From Gaiellasilicea sp963763755 (GTDB lineage Bacteria > Actinomycetota > Thermoleophilia > Gaiellales > Gaiellaceae), in NCBI GenBank assembly GCA_963763755.1, contig CAVXQE010000012.1:620001-684000 (forward strand): a stretch of 64,000 bases of DNA, given 5' to 3'. The position numbers and the translations under genes were made by a program. Below, piece after piece: positions 9,306 through 18,754 of this stretch. Under the pieces are notes generated by a model that searched no databases, was not told the origin of the DNA, and was given only the letters and a program-made list of their open reading frames with translations. Positions within the stretch are counted from its first letter, which is position 1. Each line of letters begins with the position of its first letter.

Positions 9306-9965
9306 ATGGAGATCGAGCAGATCCGGCCGCGCCTCTGGCGCTGGACGGCGACTCATCCGGACTGGTCGCCGGAGGAAGGCGGGCCGGACGGGTGGGAGCC
9401 GGAGGTCTCGTCTCACGCGCTCGTCGAGGAGGACGCCCTCGTCCTGATCGATCCGCTCGTCCCCGCCGACGACGAAGAGCGGTTCTGGCAGGCGCTCGAC
9501 AGCGACGTCGAGCACCACGGGGCGCCGCAGATCGTGCTCACGGGGTACTGGCACGCGCGCAGCTCGCAGACGATCTTCGACCGCTATCCAGGCGCGCGCG
9601 TCTGGGTACCCGAGTCTGCGGCGGAGAAAGCGCGCGAGTGGGTCGAGCTCACCGACACGTTCGCCCCGGGGGACACGCTGCCGGGAGGGGTCGAATCGAA
9701 GAAGACCGACTACACGACCGAGGTGTCGCTCTGGATCCCCTCCCAGCGCGCCCTCGCAGCGGGCGACGTCCTGCTCGGCACGCCCGCGGGCGGCGTCCGC
9801 GTCTGCCCCGACGAGTGGCTAGCCCCGGGAGTCTCGCCTGCGGCGCTCCGCGACCAGCTTCGTGCGCTGCTCCTCGACCTGCCGATCGAGCTCGTGCTCC
9901 TCGCCCACGGCACCCCCGTGCGCGAGAACGCCCATGCTCAGCTCGAGGCGGCGCTCACAGCGTGA
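9306..9965 (+). CDS. MBL-fold protein with degenerate metal site
   Basis: 219 residues resembling a metallo-beta-lactamase-fold hydrolase: a central DALVLIDPLVP strand, then LTGYWHARSSQTIFDRYP where the HxHxDH metal motif should be, SQRALAAGDVLLGTP, and a late ELVLLAHGTPV with the final His. The zinc motif is replaced by WHARSS, so classical dinuclear zinc binding seems lost while the fold is kept. Function unknown. It begins 15 bases after mec, possibly in the same transcript. Its 3' end overlaps the convergent oxidoreductase by 11 bases. Confidence 0.6.
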   Translation: MEIEQIRPRLWRWTATHPDWSPEEGGPDGWEPEVSSHALVEEDALVLIDPLVPADDEERFWQALDSDVEHHGAPQIVLTGYWHARSSQTIFDRYPGARVWVPESAAEKAREWVELTDTFAPGDTLPGGVESKKTDYTTEVSLWIPSQRALAAGDVLLGTPAGGVRVCPDEWLAPGVSPAALRDQLRALLLDLPIELVLLAHGTPVRENAHAQLEAALTA

Positions 9966-10917
9966 CGAGCTCGCCGGCTTCGGCCGAGCGGTAGAGCGCA
10001 TCGATCGTGCGGGCCTGCGCGAGCGCGTCCGCGCGCCCGAGCAGCGACTCTCGCTCTCCGGCTGCCGCGGCCGCGAAGTCCTCGAGCTCGAGGGTGTACG
10101 AGTCGGCGCGGGGCACATCCATCAGCACGTCGCCGTCGCTGCGGCGCACGACGATTCCGGGGTCGTCGACCCGCCACGGTGTCGCAAGCACCAACGTGCC
10201 CTCTTCTCCCACGACCTCGAGCCGCTGCCGATTCTGGGCGACGAACGAGGCGTCGATCTGCGCGACCACGTCGTTCGGAAAGCGCAGGGTGCCGTGGAAG
10301 GCCACGTCGACGCCCGACTCGGCGACCGTCTGCTCCCCGAACACCCGCTCCGGCTCGCCCCCCAGGAGCCGCGACCCGCTGACGCAGTAGCAGCCCACGT
10401 CCATCAGGGCGCCGCCGTCGAGGTCGGCGATCATGCGGACGTTGGTCTGGTCGACGAGCGGGAAGCTGAACGTGGCGTTGATCGCCCGCAACCGCCCGAT
10501 CCGCCCCGACTCGACGAGCTCCCGCGCCAGGGCGGTCTGCGGGTTGTGCCGGTACATGAAGGCCTCGGCCAGCACCAGCCCTGCCGCGTCGGCGGCGTCG
10601 AAGGCCTCCTCGACCTCCGCCGGGCTGCGCGAGTAGGGCTTCTCGCAGAGCACGTGCTTGCCGGCTGCGAGCGCCTGCATCGTCCACGCGTGATGCAGGC
10701 TGTTCGGCAGCGAGATGTAGACGCCGTCGACCTCCGAGTCCTCGAGCAGCGCCTCGTAGCTCGCGTGCGAGCGCTCCAGCCGGTGCTCGGCGGCATACGC
10801 CTGAGCCTTCGCGCCGTCCCTGCTCCCGACCGCGACCACGTCGACACGATCGGTGCCCTGCGCTCCCGTGAGGATGGCGTTGTTGATGCGCGCGGTCGAG
10901 AGGAGGCCGAGTCTCAC
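9955..10917 (-). CDS. Gfo/Idh/MocA family oxidoreductase
   Basis: 320-residue NAD(P)-dependent sugar or polyol dehydrogenase family member. The Rossmann start is RLGLLSTARINNAILTGA; the Gly-rich loop is atypical, as in the xylose/trans-dihydrodiol dehydrogenase branch. GKHVLCEKPYSR holds the conserved EKP motif, AEAFMYRHNPQ follows, and GALMDVGCYCVSGSRLL is the family's catalytic-region block. It overlaps the preceding heme-binding-like gene by 4 bases (ATGA), so both are translated together. Near a sugar ABC transporter and a second Gfo/Idh gene, it probably oxidises a sugar; the substrate is unknown. Confidence 0.85.
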   Translation of the reverse strand: MRLGLLSTARINNAILTGAQGTDRVDVVAVGSRDGAKAQAYAAEHRLERSHASYEALLEDSEVDGVYISLPNSLHHAWTMQALAAGKHVLCEKPYSRSPAEVEEAFDAADAAGLVLAEAFMYRHNPQTALARELVESGRIGRLRAINATFSFPLVDQTNVRMIADLDGGALMDVGCYCVSGSRLLGGEPERVFGEQTVAESGVDVAFHGTLRFPNDVVAQIDASFVAQNRQRLEVVGEEGTLVLATPWRVDDPGIVVRRSDGDVLMDVPRADSYTLELEDFAAAAAGERESLLGRADALAQARTIDALYRSAEAGELVTL

Positions 10918-11312
10918 GAGGAACCGTCCCCGAGACCGGCTTCCGCAATCGCCCTGCGGCCCAGCGCGTCGTCGTCGTCGCCCGAGAGCCCGCTCACACC
11001 GACCGCACCGACTCGCCGCTCACCGTCGAACGCCGCGACGCCGCCCTTGAAGAACGTGAAGAACGGGTCGAAGCTGGCCAGCTCGCTGGGCCGGTCCTTG
11101 ACCTTCTCGGCGAGGTCGCGGGTCGAGCGCGCGTCGCTGCGCGCGGCGGTGTAGGCCTTCCGCTGCGCGTTCAGACGGGTGTCGGGTGCCGCGCCGTCCA
11201 TGGTCGCGGCGGCGACCAGCTCACCGTGCCCGTCGGCGACGAACACGGAGATCGGCCCGGAAGCCTCCTTCACCACGAGTTGAACGATCGCCAACGCTTG
11301 CTCGAGCTGCAT
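10914..11312 (-). CDS. GlcG/HbpS-like (DUF336) protein
   Basis: 132 residues with the DUF336 pattern: an N-terminal helix with QALAIVQLVV, strand PISVFVADGHGELVAAATMDGA, then RLNAQRKAYTAARSDARST, FFKGGVAAFDGERRVGAVGVSGLSGDDDDALGRRAI at the C-terminus. Family members include GlcG and the heme-binding HbpS; many accompany oxidoreductases and degradation operons. Binding partner not predictable here. First gene of a two-gene unit with the oxidoreductase, divergent from the second Gfo/Idh gene (start codons 23 bases apart), so the two promoters must overlap. Confidence 0.75.
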   Translation of the reverse strand: MQLEQALAIVQLVVKEASGPISVFVADGHGELVAAATMDGAAPDTRLNAQRKAYTAARSDARSTRDLAEKVKDRPSELASFDPFFTFFKGGVAAFDGERRVGAVGVSGLSGDDDDALGRRAIAEAGLGDGSS

Positions 11313-11335
11313 CGTGACACACTACGCGAGGGCAG

Positions 11336-12439
11336 ATGGCGGACGAAATCGGGATCGGGATGTTGGGCTACGCCTTCATGGGAAAGGCGCACTCGAACGC
11401 GTTCCGGAAGCTCCCCTACATCGCGTGGCCGCCGCCTCTCGTTCCGAAGCTCGTCGCGATCGCGGGCAGGAACGAGGAGGCGGTCGCGGACGCAGCGCTC
11501 CGGTACGGCTACGAGCGCTGGACGACGGACTGGCGCGACATCGTCGCCGACCCCGCGATCGGCCTGTTCGACAACGGCGGCCCCAACTCGCTCCACGCCG
11601 AGCCGACGATCGCCGCCGCGGAGTCGGGCAAGCACGTGCTCTGCGAAAAGCCCCTCGGCCGTGATGCCGGTGAGAGCTACGAGATCTGGCAGCGCGTGGC
11701 CGCGACCGGCGTCAAGCACCTCTGCGGCTTCAACTACCGCTTCGTGCCCGCCGTCCGGCTGGCGCGGGAGATGATCGAGGCCGGCGAGCTAGGCGAGATC
11801 CGGCACTTCCGCGGCCGCTACCTCCAGGACTGGGGCGACGACCCGAGTCTCGACACGTGGCGCTTCCAGCCCGACGAGGCCGGCTCCGGTGCGCTCGGCG
11901 ACCTCGGCACGCACGTCGTCGACCTCGCCCGCTTCCTCGCGGGCGAGATCTCGACCGTCTCGGGGCTCGTGCGCACCTTCCTGCCGGGCAGGCAGGTCGA
12001 CGACGCGCTCGAGGCCGCCGTCGAGTTCGAGCAGGGAGCGGTCGGGACGATCGAGGCGACGAGGCTCGCACTCGGCCGCCGGAACGCGTTCCAGTGGGAG
12101 ATCAACGGCTCGAAGGGCTCGCTCGCGTTCGACATGGAGCGGCTGAACGAGCTCCAGGTCTTCCGGGCCGACGGAGACAGGGCGCGCGGCTTCAAGACCG
12201 TGCTCGTCTCCGAGACCGACCATCCGTTCTGGGACCTCTGGTGGCCTCCGGGCCACATCATCGGCTGGGGCGACACGTTCGTGCACGAGGTCCACCACCT
12301 GCTGCGCGCGATCGCCGAGGACACCGACGTCGCGCCCTACGGGGCCACGTTCGAGGACGGCTACCGCGCCGCAGAGGTCTGCGACGCGATCGTCAGCTCG
12401 AGCGCGAGCGGCAGCCGCGTCACCGTCCCGTACCGCTGA
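11336..12439 (+). CDS. Gfo/Idh/MocA family oxidoreductase
   Basis: 367 residues. Rossmann domain begins IGIGMLGYAFMGKAHSNAF (GxxGxxG-like), followed by GKHVLCEKPLGRD (EKP motif), HLCGFNYRFVPA, and the C-terminal domain with GSGALGDLGTHVVDLARFL, carrying the conserved Asp and His of the catalytic site. The C-terminal part FWDLWWPPGHIIGWGDTFVHEVHHLL is seen in oxidoreductases acting on inositol- or glucoside-type sugars. Likely sugar dehydrogenase; it converges on the XylFGH-like transporter, which may import its substrate. Confidence 0.87.
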   Translation: MADEIGIGMLGYAFMGKAHSNAFRKLPYIAWPPPLVPKLVAIAGRNEEAVADAALRYGYERWTTDWRDIVADPAIGLFDNGGPNSLHAEPTIAAAESGKHVLCEKPLGRDAGESYEIWQRVAATGVKHLCGFNYRFVPAVRLAREMIEAGELGEIRHFRGRYLQDWGDDPSLDTWRFQPDEAGSGALGDLGTHVVDLARFLAGEISTVSGLVRTFLPGRQVDDALEAAVEFEQGAVGTIEATRLALGRRNAFQWEINGSKGSLAFDMERLNELQVFRADGDRARGFKTVLVSETDHPFWDLWWPPGHIIGWGDTFVHEVHHLLRAIAEDTDVAPYGATFEDGYRAAEVCDAIVSSSASGSRVTVPYR

Positions 12440-12446
12440 GACCTAG

Positions 12447-12459
12447 TAACAGACTGTTA
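12447..12459. repeat. Palindrome TAACAGACTGTTA between convergent genes
   Basis: A 6-1-6 inverted repeat between the end of the oxidoreductase (12439) and the end of the permease (12471). A near-identical element (GTAACAGACTGTCAC) recurs at 60908-60922. It has no T-tract, so it is either a weak bidirectional terminator, a protein site or a dispersed small repeat. Confidence 0.45.
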
Positions 12460-12470
12460 TCAAGCCCGCC

Positions 12471-13684
12471 TCAGCGGCCGGCCGCGCGCTGACGGCGGCG
12501 CAGCACGGTGTCCAGGGTGACGGCGAAGAGCAGGATGGCGCCGGTGGTGATGTAGATCACTCCCTGCGTGAGGTTGAGGGTGTTGAGCCCGTTGGCGATG
12601 GTCGCGATCACGAGGGCGCCGAAGAGCGCGTCTCGGACTTCGCCGCGGCCGCCGAAGAGGCTCGTGCCGCCGATCACGGCAGCGGCGATCGCGTCGATCA
12701 GGAGCGTGCCGCCGCCTGCGTTCAGGTCGACGCTGTTGAGCCGTGCTGCAAGGACGACGCCGCCCAGCCCGGCCATCGCGCCCGAGATCATGAAGACGAG
12801 GACTCTGACCCGCGCGACGTTGATACCCGCCCGCCTGGCCGCCTCGGCGTTGCCGCCGACGGCGTAGACGTGCCGGCCGAAGGTCGTCCGCTTGGCGAGA
12901 AACGTCAAGACGAGCAGCGCGGCGATCATCAGGAGCAGGACGAACGGAACGCCGCGGTCCTTGTTGCAGATGATCACCGTCACGATCGAGACGACCACCA
13001 CGAATGCCAGTTTCACGGCGATGAACACCGGATCGCGTACCGGGACGCCGGCCCGGCGGTGAGAGATCACCCCGCCCAGCACGCTTGCGGCGTACACCCC
13101 GCACACGACTGCAGCGATGATCCAGCCGGCCGTGTCCGAGAAGAAGTAGTTGGCGGTGTTGTTCACCACCTCGTCCTGGATGACGATGACGCCCTCTTTC
13201 TCGATCGACTTCTGGATCACGCCCTGCCAGATCTGGTAGCCCGCGAGGGTGACGACGAAGGCCGGGACGCCGATGAAGGCCACGAAGGAGCCCTGGAAGG
13301 CCCCGATCGCCGTGCACGCCAGAATGGCAAGCAGAATGGCTACGAGCCCCGGGACCTGATGCCCGGACTCCGGCAGCGTCATCTGCGCGACGACCACACC
13401 CGCGATGCCGCTGATGTAGCTGATCGAGAGATCGATCTCGCCGATCAGGAGGACGAAGACGACGCCGTAGGCGAGCAACGTCACGCCGGCCATCTGGGTG
13501 ATGATGTTGCTGAAGTTGCCCGGGCTGAGGAAGTTGTCGGCCTTGAACGAGAAGAAGGCGACGATGACGACGAGCCCGATCAGTACCGGCCAGCTGCCGA
13601 GGTTCCCGGCACGGATGTTGTCGAGGATCCGTCCGAAGAAGCTCTGGTTGACGGGCTCTTGTCCGGAGGCCGCAGCGCCGGTGC

Positions 13685-13688
<4 letters not shown>
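12471..13688 (-). CDS. Sugar ABC transporter permease (XylH/RbsC-like)
   Basis: 405-residue inner-membrane permease of the BPD_transp_2 family with about ten hydrophobic segments. Typical landmarks: NILTQ-like SNIITQMAGVTLLAYGVVFVLLIGEIDLSISYISG (the conserved EIDLS loop), PAFVVTLAGYQIW, VYAVGGNAEAARRAGINVARVRVLVF (the cytoplasmic coupling loop to the ATPase) and AIAAAVIGGTSLFGGRG. It is longer than RbsC (about 320) and matches XylH-type permeases, which have extra internal segments. Start ATG overlaps the ATPase stop by 4 bases. Works with the binding protein at 14536 and the ATPase at 13685. Confidence 0.92.
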
Positions 13689-14482
<794 letters not shown>

Positions 14483-14493
14483 GGGTGGAAAGG

Positions 14494-14526
14494 AAGGTGG
14501 GGCCGCCACGAGGACGGCCCCACCTT
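14494..14526 (-). terminator. Intercistronic hairpin after the sugar-binding protein
   Basis: Perfect 11-bp stem (AAGGTGGGGCC with GGCCCCACCTT) and 11-base loop, 10 bases after the binding-protein stop and 12 bases before the ATPase start. A hairpin at this place commonly keeps binding-protein mRNA in excess over the membrane components by partial termination or 3' stabilisation. No T-tract follows on the minus strand, which suits an attenuating or stabilising role. Confidence 0.65.
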
Positions 14527-14535
14527 AGTTGTTTC

Positions 14536-15597
14536 CTAGGTGCAGTACTTCTTGAACTCGCCGACGCACACCTTCGACTTCTTCAAGTAGCCGTTGAAGA
14601 GCTGCTTGTAGTTCGACTTGGTGATCGACACCGGCGCGATGATGTAGGCGGGCAGGTCACGTGCCCCGTTCTTCACCGTGCCCGTCTGCTTCGGCCGCTG
14701 GCCCTTCGAAAGGGCGATCGCGGCTTCCGCCGACGCGGTTGCGAGCTTCCGCGTGTCCTTCCAGACCGTCATCGTCTGCCAACCAGAGATGATGTTCTGG
14801 ACGCCCTGCTCGGTCGCATCCTGACCGCTGAGCGGGATCGGCTTCAACTTGTGCGCCTTCAGGGCGACGACAACTGCGTTCGCGAGGCCGTCGTTGGCCG
14901 CGGCGACCGCGTCGATCTTGTTGTTCGTCTTGACGAGCATCTGCTCGAAGATCGTCCCTGCCTTCTGGTTGTCCCAGCCCGGCGTGAACTGATCCGGCCC
15001 CTTCTTGAAGGTGCCGTTCTTGTACAGGGGCTTGAGGATCGAGTCGTAGCCGCCCTTGAACAGGAACGAGTTGTTGTCGGTCTGGCCGCCGTTCAGCTCG
15101 GCGACGACCGGCTTCTTGCTGTACATCCCGTTCTTCTTGAGCCCGTCGACGACACCCTTGCCCTGCAGGACACCGACTGCCTTGCCGTCGAAGGAGATGT
15201 AGATCGAGGAGATGCCGCCGATCACCTGGCGGTCGTACTCGATCACCTTCGCGTCCCTCGACTTCGCCGCCGCCTCGATCGCGATCGAGGAGCCCTTGTC
15301 GAGCGACACGAGGATCACGACCTTCGCGCCGTTTGCGAGGCACTGGTCGGCCTGCGTCTTCTGCTTCTGGGCGCTGCCGTCGGCGTTGGTGATCACGTAC
15401 GAGACCTTCGCCTTCTTGAACGCCGCCACGAGCGCCGGCCGATCCTGGGTCTCCCAGCGAACCGAGGACTTCGGATCCGGAAGCAGGACGCAGATGTCGG
15501 CACTCGCCGACTTCTTGGTCGGCTTCGCAACCGCGGCGCTGACGGCAACGCTCACCGTCAAAGCTCCGATTACGAGTGCAACGATGACTTTCTTCAC
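14536..15597 (-). CDS. Xylose-type sugar ABC transporter substrate-binding protein
   Basis: Exported binding protein of the XylF/Peripla_BP_4 family, about 353 residues. N-terminal signal peptide KKVIVALVIGALTVSVAVSAAVA, then ADICVLLPDPKSSVRWETQDRPAL, SYVITNADGSAQKQKTQADQ, VIEYDRQVIGG, AAANDGLANAVV and LSGQDATEQGVQNI, the usual ligand-pocket strands. No lipobox Cys, so either soluble or loosely retained. Start set at the GTG at 15597, because the sequence of an upstream ATG codon (15612) is itself part of the GGAGGGAAAG ribosome binding site. A close paralogue, roughly three quarters identical by eye, lies at 22543. Two promoter-like elements lie upstream. Confidence 0.92.
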   Translation of the reverse strand: MKKVIVALVIGALTVSVAVSAAVAKPTKKSASADICVLLPDPKSSVRWETQDRPALVAAFKKAKVSYVITNADGSAQKQKTQADQCLANGAKVVILVSLDKGSSIAIEAAAKSRDAKVIEYDRQVIGGISSIYISFDGKAVGVLQGKGVVDGLKKNGMYSKKPVVAELNGGQTDNNSFLFKGGYDSILKPLYKNGTFKKGPDQFTPGWDNQKAGTIFEQMLVKTNNKIDAVAAANDGLANAVVVALKAHKLKPIPLSGQDATEQGVQNIISGWQTMTVWKDTRKLATASAEAAIALSKGQRPKQTGTVKNGARDLPAYIIAPVSITKSNYKQLFNGYLKKSKVCVGEFKKYCT

Positions 15598-15730
15598 AAT
15601 CTTTCCCTCCATCTTCGTTCGAATAGGACCCGGTTGGTGGTCTACTGCTGCCCTGCGATCTTGTCCGCGGGGTTACCTCCTTCGCCGTACACGTGCCGCA
15701 CCGCTCCACGGCGACCGTCGCGGGCGCCAC

Positions 15731-15759
15731 AAACTAGACTTGTTCTCAACTCGCGTCAA
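15731..15759 (-). promoter_or_regulatory. Candidate promoter P2 of the sugar-transport operon
   Basis: TTGACG, 17-base spacer, TAGTTT on the minus strand, about 135 bases before the binding-protein start. This is a good sigma-70 match. The leader further down contains AAGGAGGTAA near 15677, a perfect Shine-Dalgarno sequence with no start codon at normal spacing. Pattern evidence only. Confidence 0.45.
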
Positions 15760-15832
15760 CCTGTCGGACGTGTCCTGACACCACCCGGCACAACGCTCCA
15801 GCTCGGAGTCCACCCGCGCCGGATCGCACGTA

Positions 15833-15860
15833 ATACTACTCCTCTAGGGATTTAGTTCAA
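15833..15860 (-). promoter_or_regulatory. Conserved promoter P1 with shared spacer (paralogue copy 1)
   Basis: TTGAAC, 16-base spacer, TAGTAT on the minus strand. The spacer agrees at 14 of 16 positions with the element at 23678-23705 upstream of the paralogous binding protein, although the flanking DNA has diverged. Conservation of the spacer as well as the boxes suggests an operator for a common regulator. It starts 13 bases after the stop of the upstream gene at 15874. Confidence 0.6.
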
Positions 15861-15873
15861 TGCCCCGCGTTTG

Positions 15874-16923
15874 TCAGGTGACCGGGTACTCGGAAAAGGC
15901 GGAACTGCCCTCGTAGCGCGTCGTCGTCGTCAGGTACGGCCGCACGTTGGTGCGGGTGACGAACAGCAGACCGGTGTTCGTATCCGACGGCGCGACGAGC
16001 CCGGCGGTGTACTTCGCCATGAAGAGCTGGAAGATCGGCACAAAGCCCTGAAGATACGGCTGCTGGTCGATCGTGAAGTCCACATGTCCGTCCGCGATCG
16101 CCCGCAGGGTTCTCGGCAGCAGGTCGTAGCCGCCGGCGCGAACACCGCGCCTGCGCAACCGGTGCTTGCGCATCACGTCAGCGACGCCCTGCGTCGAGCC
16201 GCCGTCGACAGCGAACATGCCGCGCAGTTTCTTGTCTTTCAGGTACGTCGCCTCGATTCGCGCTCGCTCCTCGGCCACACCGGGGCCGGTCGCGACGACG
16301 GTCGCGCGGATCGGCTTGCCTGAGTCCTTGATCGCATCGAGGGCTCCGTCGACACGAGGCTGAATGTTGAGCTGCCCCGGCGTGGCGATGAAGAGGTAGA
16401 CGTCGCCGTCGCGAACGAGCTCGACGATCCGGGCGCCGAACTTCAAGCCGGACTGGTAGAGATCCTGGCCGACGTAGGCCAGCCGCTTGTTGCCCAGCCC
16501 GCCGTCGGCGTTGTACGAGATGACGGGGATGCCGCGTTGCAGGGCCTCGGCCGTCGGCTTGTTGAACGCTCGCCGATCGATCACCGACACGGCGATGCCG
16601 TGGGCGCCGCCCTCGATCGCGCGCCGCATCGCCTTGACCATCTCGCCCACGTCGCTGCGCGTCGAGCCGGTCCACTGATAGGTCGTGCCGTAGTGCCTGC
16701 TCGCATCCTGGATCCCGAAGCGGGTCGGAACGAAGAACGGATTCGTCGTCGCATGGTTGATGACGACGAAACGCCAGCGGGGATGCGGCTCCATGAATCC
16801 GGCTCCCGGGGCGGCAGCGGCGGCCTCGGCGCCGACAGCGGGGATCCCGATCGCGGCGGCGGTGGCCCCGAGCGACTTGAGCAGCTTCGCCCGGTCGAGG
16901 CGCGGGTCTTCGGGCCGGGTCAC
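15874..16923 (-). CDS. Periplasmic sugar-binding-like protein in an ABC-2 operon
   Basis: About 349 residues of the Peripla_BP_4 family (ribose/xylose-binding fold). The N-terminus (RLDRAKLLKSLGATAAAIGIPAVGAEAAAAA) is a long signal sequence. The mature part has WRFVVINHATTNPFFVPTRFGIQDASRHY, AIEGGAHGIAVSVIDRRAF, ISYNADGG, YVGQDLYQSGLKFG, FAVDGGSTQGVADVM and VDFTIDQQPYLQGF, the normal order of the fold. Start GTG at 16923 overlaps the permease stop (GTGA); the frame upstream is antisense noise. It has no partner XylH-type permease in its own operon, so it may feed another transporter or act as a sensor. Confidence 0.82.
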   Translation of the reverse strand: MTRPEDPRLDRAKLLKSLGATAAAIGIPAVGAEAAAAAPGAGFMEPHPRWRFVVINHATTNPFFVPTRFGIQDASRHYGTTYQWTGSTRSDVGEMVKAMRRAIEGGAHGIAVSVIDRRAFNKPTAEALQRGIPVISYNADGGLGNKRLAYVGQDLYQSGLKFGARIVELVRDGDVYLFIATPGQLNIQPRVDGALDAIKDSGKPIRATVVATGPGVAEERARIEATYLKDKKLRGMFAVDGGSTQGVADVMRKHRLRRRGVRAGGYDLLPRTLRAIADGHVDFTIDQQPYLQGFVPIFQLFMAKYTAGLVAPSDTNTGLLFVTRTNVRPYLTTTTRYEGSSAFSEYPVT

Positions 16924-17869
16924 GACGGCGACCGCTGCAGAAGCCAGACCGTCGCGGCGAGGAGTGCGGCCGCGAACATGAAGAAGATCCCCGCTTCGAT
17001 CGCCTGGAACGTCCAGAACTGATCCGCCGGATGGAAGGAGAGTGCGCGACGCCAACCGAGCGAGAGCAGGTATTCCTGCGGGTCGATCCGAGCCTGCTGC
17101 GCGTGCAGGACGGCGAGGTCCTCGCGTGGCGCGGAGATGTGGCGGCCCACCGCATCGACGAGCGAGTTGCTCAGCACCCAGTCACGCGCGTGGGCGCCCG
17201 GAACGAGCCCTGCCATCGTCTCGTGCTCCGGGGCCTCGTACCGCGGCCGGAGGAACGTCGCCACTGCGAGCCGAACGGCGACGAACGCAGCCAAGGTCAG
17301 CGACATCGCCGCCAGGCTGCGCCGAAGCGCGGCGCCGGCGAGCACGCCGAGAGTGAGAGCGAACAGGGCATAGGCGGGCACGACGAGGCCCTGGATCTCG
17401 AAGCCGCTCGGGCTCATTCGGCCCTCGAGACCGTCGAACGGCTGGCGCCACCACGTCACGATCGCGCTCAGGATCAGCGCGCTCACGCGTCACCGCCAAC
17501 GCGAGCAGCAACGTCTTCGAGAGCAGCCACCGCCGCCGCGTCACGGATCTGCGTCCACGCGAAGCGATGCGTACCGTGCTCCAGCTCGCGAGCCAGGAGC
17601 GGAGCGCCGACGAACATCCCCACGAGCGCCGGCAGCAGGATCAGGTACCGAGCGATGTCAACGCGGCTTCCGAACTCACTCTGGAAGTGGCGGACGATGA
17701 TGTCGCAGCCCGAGCGCGCGGTCGGCGGCAGGCAGGAGGAAAGCGCTTCCCGCTGGTAGGCGGTCCGCATCGGCAGCCCGGTGACCAGTGCGGCGAGAGC
17801 GAGACAGACGATCAGTGCGAGGCCGATGAGCAGCTGGTGGCGATGCTGCCGCCAGGTCACCCATGCCAT
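16920..17869 (-). pseudogene. ABC-2 type permease, interrupted by two frameshifts
   Basis: Membrane protein that should be about 315 residues, read in three pieces. It starts at ATG 17869 (MAWVTWRQHRHQLLIGLALIV), continues to HGTHRFAWTQ, shifts near 17545 to VTRRRWLLSKTLLLALAV, and shifts again near 17487 to SALILSAIVTWWRQPFDG followed by LVVPAYALFALTLGVLAG and AMSLTLAAFVAVRLAVA. This order matches the integral-membrane partner of actinobacterial GntR/YtrA-linked ABC transporters. Each shift is explained by one extra base. The 5' end overlaps the ATPase stop, and the 3' end overlaps the sugar-binding-like gene by 4 bases. Probably intact in the organism. Confidence 0.75.
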
Positions 17870-18754
17870 CGCAGCCGCCCCTTCTCGGGTGTCGTCGGGC
17901 CGGGCAGCCGTTCGGGCGCCATGTAGGCGAGCAGCAGGTCCTCGAGCCCGATCTCGTCGACCGACCACGAGGGGTCGACGACGCGGCCGTTGAGCCGTGC
18001 GAGCAGCGTCATCTGGCGGCCGCTGTGCCGCTCCCGGACGATCTCCTCAACGCCCGGGATCCTGCCGAGCGGCCGGGCCGCGCCGGTCAGGAGGCGATGC
18101 GACGAGATCAGCTCCTCGACGCTGCCCTCGAGCCGGACATGGCCCTCGCTCAGGAGGACGATGTGGTCGGAGACGCGCTCGATGTCCGCGATCACGTGGG
18201 AGGCGATCACCACGGTGGCCTCGAGCTCCGAGACGCCGTCCATCAGCAGCTGGAGGAACTCACGCGCTGCGAGCGGGTCGAGCCGCGCGAACGGCTCGTC
18301 GAGGAGCAGCAGGGCCGGCCGCTTCCCGAGCGCCACGGCGAGAGCGAGGCGCGCCCGTTCACCCGCAGACAGCGCGGAGACGCGGTCGTGCCGCGGACAG
18401 ACGCGTCAGGAACTCGCTCGCGATCGACTCGTCCCAGCCCGGATTCGTCGCGCGCGCGAACTCGATCGTGTCGCGCACCGTGAACGAGCGGTACAGAGGT
18501 GCGTCCCGTGCGACGTACCCGACGTCGGCGAGGACGCTCGGCTCGCGCCGCGGATCGCGCCCCAGCACGTCGATCGTGCCCTCCGTCGGCGCGATCAATC
18601 CAACCGTCAGGCCGAGGAGAGTCGACTTCCCCGCACCGTTGGGCCCCGCCAGGCCGACGATCGCCCGCTCCGGGATCGCCAGGGTGCAGTCGCGCAGCGC
18701 CCAGCGTCGCCGGTAGCGCTTCCCCACTCCATGCGTCACGAGCGGGGACGTCAT
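17857..18754 (-). pseudogene. ABC transporter ATPase (YtrB-like), one frameshift
   Basis: ATP-binding subunit of about 298 residues. The first piece (start 18754) has Walker A GPNGAGKST and GYVARDAPLYRSFTVRDTIEFA. A single extra base near 18393 moves the frame, after which VSALSAGERARLALAVALGKRPALLLLDEPF supplies the signature (LSAGE) and Walker B, followed by VVIASHVIADIERVSDHIVLL with the switch His. The unshifted frame stops after RLRAVCG. It partners the permease at 16920 in an exporter of unknown substrate. The start overlaps the GntR gene stop by 4 bases (ATGA). Confidence 0.82.

Noticed and set aside
15598..15730. Riboswitch in the long leader of the sugar-binding protein
   Set aside because: No recognisable riboswitch core was found; the AAGGAGGTAA near 15677 lacks a start codon at proper distance.
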